The notes: generated from the sequence alone by a model not told the origin. Counted from the first letter of the stretch, positions 37,724 to 50,625 are shown. The stretch is DNA of 64,000 nt from Cytidiella melzeri (GCA_022592445.1 JABYQR010000035.1:62001-126000), one strand, 5' to 3'. A program made the numbers and translations.

Positions 37724-39945
37724 ATGCCAACGCATTCCCTCCTTGCACTTATCGCATCCGCCGTCCTAGTTGCGACCATTCTGCTAGCTCGCAGGCGCAG
37801 CTGGACTAACAGACATCGAGGTCACACTCTTCCACCAGGGCCTAAAAGATGGCCCATCGTTGGTAACTTGTATGACCTTCCAAAACCCGACGGGGAGCGA
37901 CCTTGGGTGATATACCGAGAATGGGGTCGAATTTACGGTACGTTCGCATTACCCATCCCGGAGGCAGTCAATACGCTCACAATTGCTTATCTCATCTCAT
38001 AGGAGATATCGTATTTCTCCAAGTTCTCGGAACCCCCATGCTCATCATATCTTCTGCCGTCGTCGCCCTGGACCTCATGGAAAAGCGGTCGTCGCTCTAT
38101 TCTGACAAACCGGCGTCGGTGATGGATGAATTGTAAGTGTCATCGAGAACAGATCTGTGAATTGGCTATTAGAATATACTCAAGAGTTACGCGTTCCTCA
38201 ACGACAGGACGGGGTGGGACTTCAACGTCGGGCTCATGCCCTACGGACAACGATGGCGAAGCATTCGAAGAAGAATCCATCAATACTTCAACAAGATAGT
38301 TTCGCCGCAACACCGGGCGAAGCAGACGACGGAGGTACATGCTTTCCTACGTCGATGTCTCACTTCTACAGGCAAACAACTGGATCCTCTGCTTGTTCGT
38401 CAGTGAGTACTTCCGACTATTTGGTACGAGTTCGCTACCTCACAGCCTCGCCACCCGTTGCTACTGCTGTTATTAAAATCTGCGCGTGACTCAGGACGAT
38501 GGCAGCCATCATCGTCGACGTCGTCTACGGTATCAAGATTCAGGGTATGGACGACGACTACATCAGATTGGCTGCTGAATCCTTGGACGTGCTAAACGAA
38601 AGTAAGACTCCCGGCAAGTTCTGGATAGACTTCATGCCTTTTTTGCGATTCCTCCCACCATGGGTCCCTGGAGCCGCTGCCCTCAAATTCAGCGCGCGGT
38701 GGCGTCCGGTCGTTCTGGAGATGATGAACAAACCGTTCGATGCCATACTGAATGGAGAGGTCTGTGAAAGTATACTGTCCGCCTTTGGTGTAGCTGATGA
38801 CGCAGTTAGAACTCGAGGGATTCGATAGCGCGCGATCTGATCTCGAAGTTGAAATTGGACATAGATCCTGACCGGGGAGGAGAGGAGGGACAGCATGCCC
38901 GGCATGCAACTGGTATTGCTTACGCAGGTGATTATTCACCCAAGCTCTGATACCGTCTTCGATATGTTCAAGCTTACCTCTTCTTCCAGCCGGCTCAGAT
39001 ACGGTTGGTTAAGAGAACACACCCTCGTTGTAGCGCATTCTGAGAACCTACCCACAGATGTACTCGTTGATCCAATCCTTCTTCTGCAGCATGGCGATGC
39101 ACCCTGACATTCAAAGGAAGGCGCAGGAAGAACTAGACACAGTTGTCGGACCTGACAGACTTCCAACATACGATGATTACGACTCCCTCCCGTACATCCA
39201 AGCAATCTTCATGGAATGTATGAGATGGTTGCCAGTCCTACCGCTGGGCGTTCCTCATCGTCTTGTCGCGGACGACTACTATAACGGGTATTTCATCCCT
39301 GAAGGCACTATTGTCTTTGCCGTACGTATGCTTGTTGTCAGCGGACACGTACGCAGTTTTGTTGACTGTTTTCTATCGCAGAATGTTTGGTATGTGGTTT
39401 CTTTTACTCGATAGTTGTCAGACGTAGGTTCTTGCCCGATCTGAACTTGAACGTTCGTTATTCAAAAGGCACATGCTGCGCAACCCTGAAGAGTACCCAG
39501 ACCCGGAAAGGTTCTACCCAGACAGGTTCTTGAAAAACGGCATACTCAATCCCAAGGTTCGCGACCCAAGCACTCTCGCCTTCGGGTTCGGACGTCGGTA
39601 AGTGATTACAGTAGCTGCACAGGGGTTATGCAGTCAACCTTAATATATAATTGATGTCTGTGCCTGCAGCATCTGTCCCGGTCGACACTTTGCGAAAGAC
39701 AATGCGATCCTGACCATTGCGTCTGTCCTGCATGTGTTTGACGTTCTACCATCCCTCGACGAGGATGGGAAGGAGCTGGATCCGACAACACAGTTGTCTG
39801 CAAGTGGCATTATATCGTGAGTAGCTAATACTACATTGCGACTAGATGGGTATTCAATTGTTATAGACATCCTGACCCGCAGCATTACATGTTGAAGACA
39901 CGGTCGAAGGCAGCCGAGGGGCTCATTTCAGCGACAGCTACGTAA
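37724..39945 (+). CDS. Cytochrome P450 monooxygenase
   Basis: The ATG at 37724 opens an N-terminal membrane anchor (LLALIASAVLVATILLA), a basic stop-transfer stretch and the hinge LPPGPKRWPIVGNL. Later exons carry GDIVFLQVLGTPMLIISS, LMPYGQRWRSIRRRIHQYF (C-helix WxxxR) and the I-helix AGSDT motif. The K-helix is FMECMRW (ExxR), followed by DPERFYPDRFL and the haem loop FGFGRRICPGRHFA with the axial cysteine. The protein ends near GLISATAT. At least ten introns are present. The I-helix motif is on an exon of only 14 nt (38990-39003). All key residues are intact, so the enzyme is probably active at the ER. It resembles the large CYP families of wood-decay fungi; I cannot give the subfamily or substrate. 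Confidence 0.9.
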
Positions 39946-40186
39946 CTTGGCTTGGTAGGAAATGAGTAGGTATCTATCAAGACCTGGGCCAATCTCAACG
40001 GCTTGACTCTTCGACGATGGCTTATAGCACCCTTTAACCGCTAGCACTTTGGACCTTTACCTCAAATTGCAACGTCACTGGCAGCTATTCACAACTGCGA
40101 CGAATAGTATGCACTTCAAGTTCAAATTCATTGTCCGACTCAGACACCTATACTACAACATCTGTTTATCTTTATTCTGGGCGACC

Positions 40187-40690
40187 TTAAAATTGGTTGC
40201 GAGAGACATCAAGGGCGGTCTCGTTGCGCTCGTGAGCTAAGTTCAGCCAGTCAATACAAATCAGATCAGTACATCGATCAAGAGACCACTTACCGTGATG
40301 CTTAGCCTTCTCCTTGTCAACAAAGTCCAATCCCTTGGACTCGACGATGTGGTCGATAAAGGCACCAGAGAAGCCAGCACTATAAGCAACATGATGAGCA
40401 CACAAGATGAGATATCGAATGAGAGTGTCAAACGACTTACAGGAGTGCCTTAGCCTTATCATGGCTCGCGGGCGCGCCATTTTTTTCGACGTGCTTCTCG
40501 TAGGCCCTGGCAGCCTCGTAAGAAGCGGCGGCGGCGATGAGCTCGTGAGAGAGGTCGGCTTTGTGAGGAGCGTTGGTGACCTAGGAGGCAGTCGATTTCA
40601 GGGGCTGGTTCAACACGATCTACAGCATCGAGCGTTACGAACCTCGCTATAAGCACGGGCCTCAGCAGAATCATTGTCGAACCAACCCAT
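40187..40690 (-). CDS. CipC-like stress/antibiotic-response protein
   Basis: The ATG at 40690 starts MGWFDNDSAEARAYSE. After an intron the protein continues VTNAPHKADLSHELIAAAAS, YEAARAYEKHVEKNGAPASH and KAKALLAGFSGAFIDHIVES, then KGLDFVDKEKAKHH. A short last exon ends ETALDVSRNQF at 40187. This matches the fungal CipC family (DUF3759), first known as a concanamycin-induced protein of Aspergillus and often abundant on wood or under stress. Its biochemical function is unknown. The size, about 110 residues, and the GWFD start are typical. It is convergent with the P450 gene, with about 240 bp between stops. Confidence 0.9.
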
Positions 40691-40790
40691 GATAACTATG
40701 TGCGTGAGTGTTGAGAGTTGAGAGAGAGAGGTGTTGGGGAAACTGGGGAGGCAGCTGGAGATGGGCTGGTTTATATACTGTCTTGATATG
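40691..40790 (-). promoter_or_regulatory. CipC-like gene promoter with TATA box and CT-rich initiator
   Basis: On the minus strand a TATATAA box covers 40777-40771, about 80 bp before the start codon. A CT-rich tract (complement of the GA run at 40709-40734) lies between, as in strongly expressed fungal genes. This fits the high inducibility reported for CipC homologues; strength here is inferred. Confidence 0.55.
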
Positions 40791-41160
40791 CTGTCGTGCT
40801 ATGCCGTCATCGCCATCCGGGACCCCATAATTCCTATCTATTTGCTAATGCCTTTCAGTGGCCCGATCACCCACTGCAATCGATGGCGGCGAGCGGTCTC
40901 TGCGGGAGACTCCATACGCAGCCATGTTTCTCTCCCACCATCTCAGCTTGTCATTAATATTGACTGTGGACTTGCGAGTGAGTACATTCTCGTCGACGAC
41001 GGTGCAAGGTCCACGTACGGATGTTCAGGAGCAGCAAGAACGTCGTCGCCAGACATGCTGATATCATTGAGAAAAATAAACTCTACTTCATATATTCACC
41101 AACTCTAAATCAAGCAGTAATTCGCAAATACTCCCATACATTTCGCGTCGACATTGCCTT

Positions 41161-43239
41161 TTACTCCCTCAAGTTTTGTATCAACTTCGTCTTCTCCACC
41201 TCCTTCGCAACGCTATCCAGTGGCGGCAAAACCGGCACAGCCCCCGGTGTAGTGGGTGCCGACCTATTCACCGCCTTGCCATTGGAAACAGGCTGTACGC
41301 CAGCCTTCCTCGCACGCGCCGCCTGCGTCCTTCGCAGAAGCCTCGTGCCACCGAGATAGAAAAACGCATATGCGCCTATCAACACATAGTGTCCGTACCA
41401 CCCAAGCCTGCTCCATCCTAAAATGCAGTCGTGCCAGTTCAGCAACATGAACGGCGCAGCCATGTAGTTGAGGATCAACGTCGTGATCACCATTCCAATG
41501 AGATCGTACACCCGCTTGATAGTAGTTTGAGGAGGGGGTGGAGCACCGCGCTGCTCGACGTAAGTGGGAATTAGGAACAACGGGCGAAGGTTGCTTCTCG
41601 CTAGTCTTCCGATCGTCTGGACGAAACCGCCGAACAGGAACGCCAAGTAGTAGCCGCTCGAGATACCATGCTGCATGCCCCATATCAGTTACGGATAAAG
41701 CGAATGACTTTAATAAATACCCAGAATGCGCTAGTAGCAAACGTTAACATGCTGCTCTTAAACCCGGGTTTCTTGCCTTTAGGCGTTACACGCTTGTACA
41801 CACACTCGCGCAGCCACACGTTTGTCTTCATGTTCCAAGCGTCAAACAACACCTTCATGTTCGGCGCGAACTCGATTGTCATTGGCTGCACATTTGCTGC
41901 GCCATCCCAACGAGTTGAGCCACCAGGGCCAAAGCCAGTGAATCCTAAGCCAGTGAGAATAGAAGCACCCTGACGACTGAGATCAGTAAGGAACACCACG
42001 GGAATAGCCTTGTCGTCGCCATTGGCGTACCTCTGTCAAGGTCCAAATAGCGTAGTATTTCATACGCTCGAAGATGCCGCAAATTTGGAAAATGGCGATC
42101 CTGCAAAGACTGGTCAATACATACGGAAAACACAGTCTGGAATCCTCGTACCGGTAAAGCAGACTATTGTCCGCGAACGAATCCTTCAGTGCGATGCTAT
42201 AGTTGTATTGCCCACCAAGCACAACAAAGAGTCCGAGGTAGACCAGTCCTTGAACCATCTTCTTGTATGCGACGCGCTTCCGTCCTCGCGGCACCAATCT
42301 ACCGGGTACAGTCACAGCAGCGCGTCTTGCCTCGCTCTCTTTCTCGATAACCTTGAAGACAGATCCGTCGATGAGATCCCTGTAATTGGCGTATTCCAAA
42401 TACGGGCCGACAATGATACCTGGGAAGTAGAAGCTACCCAGATGTAGGTTTAGAATTCGATACACGATTAAGGGTAGACCGGGGACTTACGAATAGCCGA
42501 GGAAGGCCAACAAGCTGGGATACTCAACGACACGCTTCTCGGTCTGCCATTTGTCAAGTTCCTAAATACCAGTGGGGAAGAAGCAATCAAGGACCGCTAG
42601 GTACGCCGACAATAAGATGGTACAAACCTCCGAGGGGCGACGGCCATCTTGAACGTTCCAGGCAAAAGTCGTCAATTTCATGACGAGGACCATCTGCGGA
42701 CCGGTCACTTCCATGGTCTCATAGCTGAACTCGAAAATGGCGCGAATGACGTGGCTGTGAAATGGAATGAGCACAACATTACTCGCTACTTAAAGTCAAC
42801 CCTACTTGACAGTCAAGTGTCCGAAGACGAGGCTATTCAGAATTTGTATCAGTACTCTGATAGACTGTCTAAACACGAGCGCTATGAACTCACCCGAACA
42901 CTATCCAAGGCATGTTCGCGCTCTTGACATTCTTTGCGATGTAGTAAGTTGCCAGCACGTCAGCGAGCAGCTGGAGGAAGCCATCGAACAGGTTCAACAT
43001 TGGGATGAAGTAAAACAATGTGACGGCAACATTGAACAGGTGCTTAAGGTTTGACTGGCTGTTTGGGATTCGTATGAATAAGCTGCCCAGTGGGTATGCA
43101 ATAAGAAGGCAGGAGATGAGCTGCATGAAGGTCAACCGTATTTCAGCGCATGAAGGCGAGAGACTGTTGCTTGACGCACCTTTATCTGGTCCACTGAAGC
43201 CCCTACTGCATCTGCCAGCGGCACAAACAGAGCGTCCAT
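41161..43239 (-). CDS. ALE1: MBOAT lysophospholipid acyltransferase (ALE1/LPT1-like)
   Basis: ATG at 43239 (MDALFVPLADAVGASVDQIK), stop at 41163-41161. Membrane segments include LISCLLIAYPLGSLFIRI, NLKHLFNVAVTLFYF and VYLGLFVVLGGQYNY-like helices. MBOAT landmarks are FEFSYETMEVTGPQMVLVMK, TTFAWNVQDGR, FYFPGIIVGPYLEYANYRDL, the conserved Asn region FDAWNMKTNVWLRECVYKRV and the catalytic His in SAFWHGISSGYYLAFLFGG. The C-terminus has a hydrophobic stretch and a charged tail ending TKLIQNLRE. In yeast this enzyme re-acylates lysophospholipids, especially lysophosphatidylcholine, at the ER. There are seven or more introns. A sterol or DGAT-type MBOAT is less likely given the GPYLEY motif and the overall order. 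Confidence 0.9.
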
Positions 43240-43871
43240 ATTGGTCGCTGGAGTACTGATATTTTTGGTTGCCCCCCTTCACAAATATCGCGCAGAGTCA
43301 AGATGCCTTTGCCAGAGCAGGTGAATATGGCGAGAAGGCCGACCCGGGGTTGAAGACGCGACTTACACGTTGGGCTTATATAACAGCAATGCGAGTCTTG
43401 GCATGCAATGTACTTGCGAGCCGGGGTAAGAGATGGGCCAATGTAGCAAAGGCAAGGTAGATGTGGGGAAGAAGGAGGGAGAGATGGACGGCTTTTGAGG
43501 TCGTTGGTTGACCAGCAATGGTTGCCCCAAGGCTTTGTGCCAGTGCCACTTCAGCATTGCCAGTGAGCCCGAAGACGCGTACCACGTGACATACGCACGT
43601 GGCAGTCTGTATGGCCCGCTCTAAGCTCTTTCAAGTTTTCCCAGTCGATACGACAGACGTGCACGAAGGTGCTACTCACATTCAAGTGATAAAATAACGA
43701 TATACTCTCACACCATGGCCGCCATGGCCAGCAGACGACAACAGCGTCGCGTCGAACGCCGAGTCGGCGACCATCGGTGTTGTCAAGACGACTCAGACCA
43801 GTGCTCAGCTCATGTATATTTGTTCATCTGAAAGTTGACGGCCATCTGGCATCCAGCTGTCCTACCGTGCT
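43240..43871. promoter_or_regulatory. Divergent promoter region between ALE1 and the DUF6535 gene
   Basis: 632 bp between two opposite starts. Open frames inside are short and not protein-like. The sequence CACGTGACATACGCACGTGG (43584-43603) contains two CACGTG-type E-boxes 14 bp apart, possible sites for a bHLH regulator; this is suggestive only. Confidence 0.4.
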
Positions 43872-46617
43872 ATGGACCAGCCTCGAACTCCTCAAGTCAA
43901 CGTCGGCTCGAATCGCCCCTCAAGCTCTACGTCTGAGACGTCGGTGCGTCTATCACAGCCAGCACAGCCGGATGTAGCACCGCGAGGTGTAGGAGAAGGA
44001 TCGGGAGCCCAGGGTGCATCCAAGGTGAGTTCCACAGCTACGAATCAGCGTTACATGAACTCACGTATGGGACACGCCTTTTTTAAGAATACAAATGACG
44101 AACCCAACCCACAATGTGGATACAACAGCCGCGACTCGGATGTGGGTACTGGTCTTGCCTCCTTGAAGCTCCCTAACCTACATTGCGCTCTTGCTTCAGA
44201 CCGATACAACACCCGCCTGGGCCACAATATCCGATGCTATGAGTCGGTACGATGAACAGACTGTAGCCGATTGGAAGGAAGATCTCGCAAATCTCCTCGT
44301 CTTTGTATGTTGTTTGATCTTTGTGTGACAATTTCCTAAACGCAGCTCTAGACGGGTCTGTTCTCCGGTATCGTAACGGGTTTCACGATTGAATCGTACG
44401 CGTGGCTTCAGCAGCAGAGTGACCCAGACGTTTCCGTCCAGGTTCAGCTACTCGCTCAGATATCGGCTCAGCTGGCTTCGTTCTCCGTCTCATCAGGTTT
44501 CGTGAACTCAACCACTCAACCTGTGCCGCTCATTACCGTCAGCTCTTCGTCAGGACCAACAACAACACAGATCCGTATCAATATTCTCTGGTTCCTCAGC
44601 CTCGGCATCGGTCTCATCGCATCCCTACTTGCCATCATGGTTCAATCGTGGCTTAAGGAGTTCCGACTACCGGGGCACCTTGCCACTCGAGAACGAATTA
44701 TGCTGAGACAATATCGATACCAGGGCCTACTCGACTGGGGCGTCCCGCAGATCGTCTCAATTCTGCCTGTGCTTGTGCAAGTAGCATTGGTCCTATTCCT
44801 GGCCGGTCTGTGCTATCTTCTTTTCAGTTTGAACACGGCGGTGGCCAAGGCGTTCATCGCATTTGTTGGAGTGGCTCTTTCAGCCTATTTCGCGTTCACC
44901 GTTCTGCCTATCCTATCCCGCCGGTGCCCGTACAAGAATCCTATAGCGCACGGAATCAGCACCACATCCCGGCTTCTATTTTCAGTGTTGTGGAGTTGCA
45001 TGTACCTATCCGTAGAGGTATTCTTTGCACTCGTCGTATTGCGGATCACACCGGCCAAGTTCAAAGAAAGTGTGGCAAGTCTACACACCAAGTTCAATCG
45101 CTTCATGTCTCGAGGCTACGCCTTCCTTTCCAGTACTCACTTCAACCTAGGATCAAGCAAGTACTGGGCTACCAGGGAGCTGCAGGCACTGCCAGATATC
45201 GAACACCTCGAACGCGACGCTTTAGTCTGGGCCCCGTCGGCTGTCTCGAAAGGCGACCTTCCCCAACTGGACCAATGTCTCGATGATTTGACTCCGGAGG
45301 AGCAGACCAAAACCGTGATGTCATGGGTTGCTCAAGCACTAAATGTTGCCGCCAGTGCAATGTCGAACTCAGTTAGCGACTTGACATCCATATTTGACCT
45401 CACTACCCTCAACAAAATCGACCGAAGCTTTGCCCGGCGTTTCCAAGGGTCATTGATGCAGGTTTTACCCACCAAATTTACCGCACAGTCTTTCTGGGAA
45501 TCTTTCACAAAGGAATACTACGGACCTACCGTGGTGGTCGTTCTGAGGCACATCGCCCGAGTTGTGGGTAGGGACACCGACTTCACTGTCCGCTACACAA
45601 GAGGCATCATGACGATTCGCGGTAATCAATCTGACAACGACATTTCGCAGTTCGAACCATATTCTCGTTTGCCTACAGCGTGTCTGTTCGAGTGCAGCAC
45701 AAATAACCACTACGACTTTACGGACGAAGGTACTTTATCATCACTAATCCCAAGTTTCTATGTTACTTGACGATTTCCCCTTTCCGCAGAGACAACTCAG
45801 TTATTCGATTATGCGCTACAAACACAATCTGTTTTGACACCCATTTGTCCTGACACTGTCTTCTTCGTCTCCAGCCTCGAACTCATCCTAGTGTCCGCCG
45901 CCACGGCGCTACACGCAGTCTCTCGCAGGCCAACCCTACTTCCGAACCAGCCCGACCTTCGAGACAAATGCCGCAAGATGCTCGTCACGCTGGATGGCAT
46001 CATCGTCGCCGAGAAAGTGAGGATCCGTGACTTGGGATCATATGCGGGCAACTGGACATCGGACGGTGTCCTGCTCAGCGTAGTGCCTGCTTGTGCCGTT
46101 ATGTGCCAGAGCGTCATCAACCTCGTCGAAGCCGGTTCACTGCCTCTTCCAACGAGAGAAGACGACGACCATTTGAGGCTTCAATCAATCGTTGAGCATA
46201 TGATCGATACGTTCGAAGGCGAGCCTGCGTTTGCGGAAGGAGTGACGGCGTTGGTGCAATTCCGTGGTACACACTTTGTAATAAACACTGCTGGTGGTTT
46301 TGACCTACAGAGTGGCAATGCTGTCCCGTCAACCGGTGGGTCGGGAGGTGGTTTTGAAAGTGACAAGGGTGATGCAGGTGATGAGGCAAAGGACGAAAAT
46401 GGCCATGACGTAGCATCATTGATGTCGGACAATATTAACGCGTTGATACTGCCAGAGGTAAGCATACATCTCTTTTGCTTTCATGTTGTCTGTCAGTTGA
46501 AGCTATATTGCGTTGCAGATACTATATCCACCCACCCCACCAACACATGAGGCTGCGACTCTCGACCCAAATTCTGACCATAACAATTCTACTACATGTA
46601 ATGTGTATGATGTCTAG
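43872..46617 (+). CDS. DUF6535-type multi-pass membrane protein
   Basis: ATG at 43872. After two short exons the DUF6535 core appears: ADAMSRYDEQTVADWKEDL, NLLVFTGLFSGIVTGFTIES and YAWLQQQSDPDVSVQVQLL. Membrane helices follow: ILWFLSLGIGLIASLLAIMV, IVSILPVLVQVALVLFLAGL and AFIAFVGVALSAYFAFTVLP. Another lies around LLFSVLWSCMYLSVEVFFAL. A long helical C-terminal part includes WVAQALNVAASAMSNSVSDL. An intron at about 45730-45789 and one at about 46459-46518 join to an end at the TAG at 46615-46617. The family is expanded in mushroom-forming fungi and its function is unknown; individual members are often poorly conserved between species. It lies beside a large transposon insertion, which is typical of dynamic regions but may be chance. 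Confidence 0.82.
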
Positions 46618-47019
46618 TCTTGGATGGTTTGTGGTATACCGATTTCTGCTTTGTTTGCTGTCTACATATCATATCATATTATATTATATAGTTTTAACAG
46701 TACCCGCTTCACTATGTCACTATTCCGCTTTCCATTTCATTACTATATTAATTATTTCCGCACTTGTAGAAAACTATATAAACCATGTAAATTTGTTTGT
46801 TTTTAATTATCCTCATTACTCGCTATCGTTCGTGTGCGCTCGCAACCCCTCGCAAAACAATAACCTCAACATAACCGAGGCATAGCCCAACCCCTGAATG
46901 CTCAAATTTATTTTAGTAGAGCACTACTCATCATAATCTGTGTATGGTTTCAAGAAATGTAATTTTGGTAGTCTATGACACAATTCTGCGGTTATATTTG
47001 ATGAAGCCATGGGCGCTCA
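46618..47019. other. AT-rich flank before the LINE insertion
   Basis: 402 bp of AT-rich sequence between the DUF6535 stop and the LINE target site. It probably holds the 3' UTR of that gene. No gene or repeat was recognised. Confidence 0.45.
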
Positions 47020-47027
47020 ATTAAGCG

Positions 47028-47030
<3 letters not shown>
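47020..47030. repeat. LINE target-site duplication, 3' side copy
   Basis: ATTAAGCGCCC here recurs exactly at 57909-57919. This copy lies beyond the poly(A) end of the minus-strand LINE. The surrounding 47011-47030 is an interrupted palindrome (GGGCGCT....AGCGCCC). Confidence 0.7.

Positions 47031-47034
<4 letters not shown>

Positions 47035-47058
<24 letters not shown>
47035..47058 (-). other. Poly(A) tail of the LINE
   Basis: A run of 24 T on the plus strand, which is poly(A) on the LINE coding strand, directly next to the target-site duplication. It marks the 3' terminus made by target-primed reverse transcription. Confidence 0.9.
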
Positions 47059-50000
47059 GTAGAGCTTAACCGGAGCGGGCAGTTCGCATAACGATCCCCC
47101 AACTCCGTGCTTGTACGAGGGGATTTCACCCTCTCTTGTGTGGACTACCGCAGAGGAAATGCTTTACGCACACCGTCCTGTATCTATATGGCGGCCGTGT
47201 GGGACTAGGTTACTCACCGTTTGTTTCTTCCCCTAAGGCCCTGTCAGGGGGCCCTCTAGGTTCGAAGCTTTCAGGTTACACCCTACCCACTAAAACCCCT
47301 GCACTACCTATCCAGTCTTCTGGGAGAGCTGCTTCATTGTGGATTGTTCCCGACCATGTTTGTAGTACTAACTCTTTGCTCAGGCGCTTTCCTTCCGGGA
47401 ACCTTGGGTGGGTTAGAGCTATGTCCATTTTGAGTCGGCTATTCATAGCGCTATACCATCGTCTTCTTATCTCTCCCTCTGTATGTTTCCACCCCGGTGA
47501 GTCTGCCTTTTCTATCACTATTTCGCATCTCAGTTTTCATATAAGGTGGGTTGACTCAGTTATTACCAGCCTGAATAAACACGTCGTCCCTTGGAGAGCG
47601 TCTCCTTTTTCGGACGTGATTTCTATCAGGTTCGCCCCCAATGCAACACCTAGTGATATTTCAGGTATTTCCCCTTTTTTCTTGGTCAGCAGGTCTCTGG
47701 TTAGGTTTCATATTGTCAGTTGGGCCGAGCCCGGGCATATGACCAGTACGTGCTCCAGTGATTCCGTCCGTCCACATATTTTGCATTGACTTCGCTCCTC
47801 ATACCCCGGTATATTCTCCCACCATTTTCCGCACCTGTATGCGTTATGCATGGCCCACCATAGGAAGTACCTTATTCTCCTACTATTATACTTGTGTCTG
47901 ATTGCTTTCCACAGTGCTTCTTCCGTGTGTCTTGTTCCAGTTTCTCGCTTGATGTTGTCTATAACCTGTTCTACTTGCTTTTTTGTTCCTTCTCTCGGTA
48001 CGTATTTCTCTTTTTCCTTGATACTTCAATAAATTATTTTTTGGGAGGACGTTTTGATCCTTACTCCTTCCATTAGGAATTGTCTTGGTGCCTCCTCCGG
48101 GTCATCTGTTGGTATTGGGAGTTCTGCCCCCTTTGCTGCCAGCTTATCTGCTTCTTCGTTTTCTTTTATTCCTGCGTGTCCTTTTACCCAGCATAACTCC
48201 GTCAGTGCCGATCTTGCTCTACAGAAGGCTAATATTTCTTGGAACAGTTCTTTGTTCCTCACTCCTACCCATCCTTTATCTTCCCACTCTGTTGCATAGG
48301 TCGTTATTCCGTCGATGCAGTATCTCGAGTCCGACATTATTTGCAACGGTGTGACCTTTGGGGCCGTCCTTAGTGCATGTAATATCGCCGTGAGTTCGCC
48401 AGTTTGATTTGATTGTTCTACGCTTCTCACTCTCACCGCACTGTTCATGGGGTGGTTATCTGCCACCCACACTCCAGCCCCTGCTCTCGCATCTCGCGTG
48501 CCGTTTTTCGTGCATGAGCCGTCTGTGTATACGGTTAGCATTTGTCTATCGATTGTTCTCGTCGTGGGGCGGCTCGTTGGGTCCCTTGATCTAGAGTTTC
48601 CGCTGGTAAACATGCGGAAACATTGTGAGAGGTCGCTCTGTATTGTCAGTGATGGGTCAAATAGGATTGGCAGGTCTGTTCCTTCTCTCTCTTTGTTTCG
48701 CTGTTTACAGTTCCTTGTCAATGACAGTCCGTCTATAGGGTCCCTTTCGCTCAGGTTCCATTTAGGAGTGAGTGTCTCATATAGTGTCTTCGCCGTTTTG
48801 TAGCACTCATAGGGGAAAGGGCAGCCTGTTATTTTGCGGATTCTTTCGCAATGTGCGCAGCATGTCCTTCTAGGAAAGTGTCTCGTATCCTCCTTGATTG
48901 TCAGGTCTCCGTATTCGATCAGGATTTTCAGCTGGGATACCGTCCTGATATGGTGACGGTATCTTAGGCATTTGCTCGTCTTCTTGTTATGGAGAGCTTT
49001 CAGTTTGTTCCCTATGCCGATGTGGAGCCAGATAGGTAGTTTCTTTTTCAACTTGGTTCCAAGTTTCACCGCCGCGAAGCTCACTCCCGTTTGTTTTGCC
49101 AGGTTTATCATGTCTCTTACATAGCTTGGGAGGGATGAGTTTGCACTCGCGTTCACTTTCCAGTTTTGTAGAAAATATTGGAGTTTTGATTCTTTATCGC
49201 ATCTTGGGCCTGTCACCGTTGCGTTCAATGCCAACAGTGTGTCTACCGTGTATGCCCACGCTGGGCACGATTTTGTCAGATCCAGGAAGGGTTTTAGCCA
49301 TGTAAGGTTTATTGCTTTCACTTTGGCGTTTACGTCTAGTAGGCCTATTCCTCCCTCTTTCGGGGGTCTATATAGTGTGTCCAGCCCAACCGGTGGGGTC
49401 CCTCCGTTGGGCCATATGAAGTTCCTTATCATCTTGATTATCTCATTCTTCACCTCCGTCAGCATTCCTTGGACCTTTGTTAGGTATTGTATTCTACCTC
49501 CAACTTCCATATTAATTATCAATTTCTTACCAAAGATTGTTAGCCCTGGTTTGTCCCACTCTTTCAGCTTTCTTTTGATCACGCGGAGGATTGGCCTCCA
49601 GGGGGCTGTCTCATCAATGTCGTTTCCTATCCATACTCCTAGGATCCTAGTTAGGGATCCGTCCTCTGCAATTCTGATATCTCGCGGTAAGTCTTCTCCT
49701 GTCTTGCTAAATGCTTGTGTTCTCACCACCTTCGCTCTGTACTCCCGCGTCCCTATCGGTATGATTTCTGTCTTTTCTAGGTTAAATTTTGCTCTTGATG
49801 CTTTACACCATTGACCCAGTATTTTCTGCAGCTCTGAGTAATTATCGTGTTCAGACAGGTAAACCGTCGTGTCGTCTGCAAACAATGTTGTTATTAACCT
49901 CTGTCTCATCCCCGGCAGGTTGTATCCGTTTATCTTCGACTTGCGTAGCATGCATGCAAGCGGTTCTATTGCAAGGTTGAAGAGCAAGCACGACAGTGGG

Positions 50001-50378
50001 TCACCTTGTCTTACTCCCCTAGTTACTCTGAAGTCCCTACTTATTACTCCATTGATCATTACGCTGGATACCGCAGATTCGTACAGTGATTTTATTGTCT
50101 TTGTAAACTCGTCCGGGACCCCCATTGCTTCGAGAGTGCACCACAGGTAGTCGTGTGCTATTCAGTCATAGGCCTTTTCCTGGTCTAGTGCCACTATGAC
50201 TCCATTCTCCTCCGTGGCCTCCGCGTAGTCTGTCATCACACGTGCCAGGTTCGTTTGGTCAAAAATGGATCTATTCGGGATGAATCCCGCCTGTGATGGG
50301 TTAATTACCTTGTGTATCCATGATGCTAGTTTCATGGATAGTGCTTTTGTGAACATTTTATGGTCAGTGTTTAATAGC

Positions 50379-50383
50379 GTTAT
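50379..50383. repeat. Solo LTR target-site duplication, left copy
   Basis: GTTAT here is repeated at 51066-51070, directly bounding the TG...CA element. On the LINE coding strand the duplicated bases are ATAAC, within the RPIT codons of the RT. Confidence 0.75.
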
Positions 50384-50440
50384 TGTCACAGATTTTCAAT
50401 GTTTCTACAAGACTTGCCTTACCAGGCAACGGTATTATTG

Positions 50441-50545
50441 GGAATATTTAAGCGCTTGACAAGCGCTTATCCAGCGCTTATCCGGCATCTATTTAGGCGC
50501 TTATCCAGCGCTTATCAGGCGCCTATTCCGGTGCTTATTCTCAGT
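50441..50545. repeat. Degenerate tandem AGCGCTTATCC repeats in the LTR
   Basis: A run of about eight imperfect copies of an 11-14 bp unit (AGCGCTTATCCA, AGGCGCCTATTCC, GTGCTTATTCTC). AGCGCT is itself palindromic, so the array can form many small hairpins. It lies close to the 5' end of the solo LTR. Confidence 0.65.
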
Positions 50546-50625
50546 GCCTATCAATTGATGCGCTGATGCGCCTTCTGTCTCTGATGCGCTGATGCACTCC
50601 TTTCCTTATCTGTGTATCACATGAT

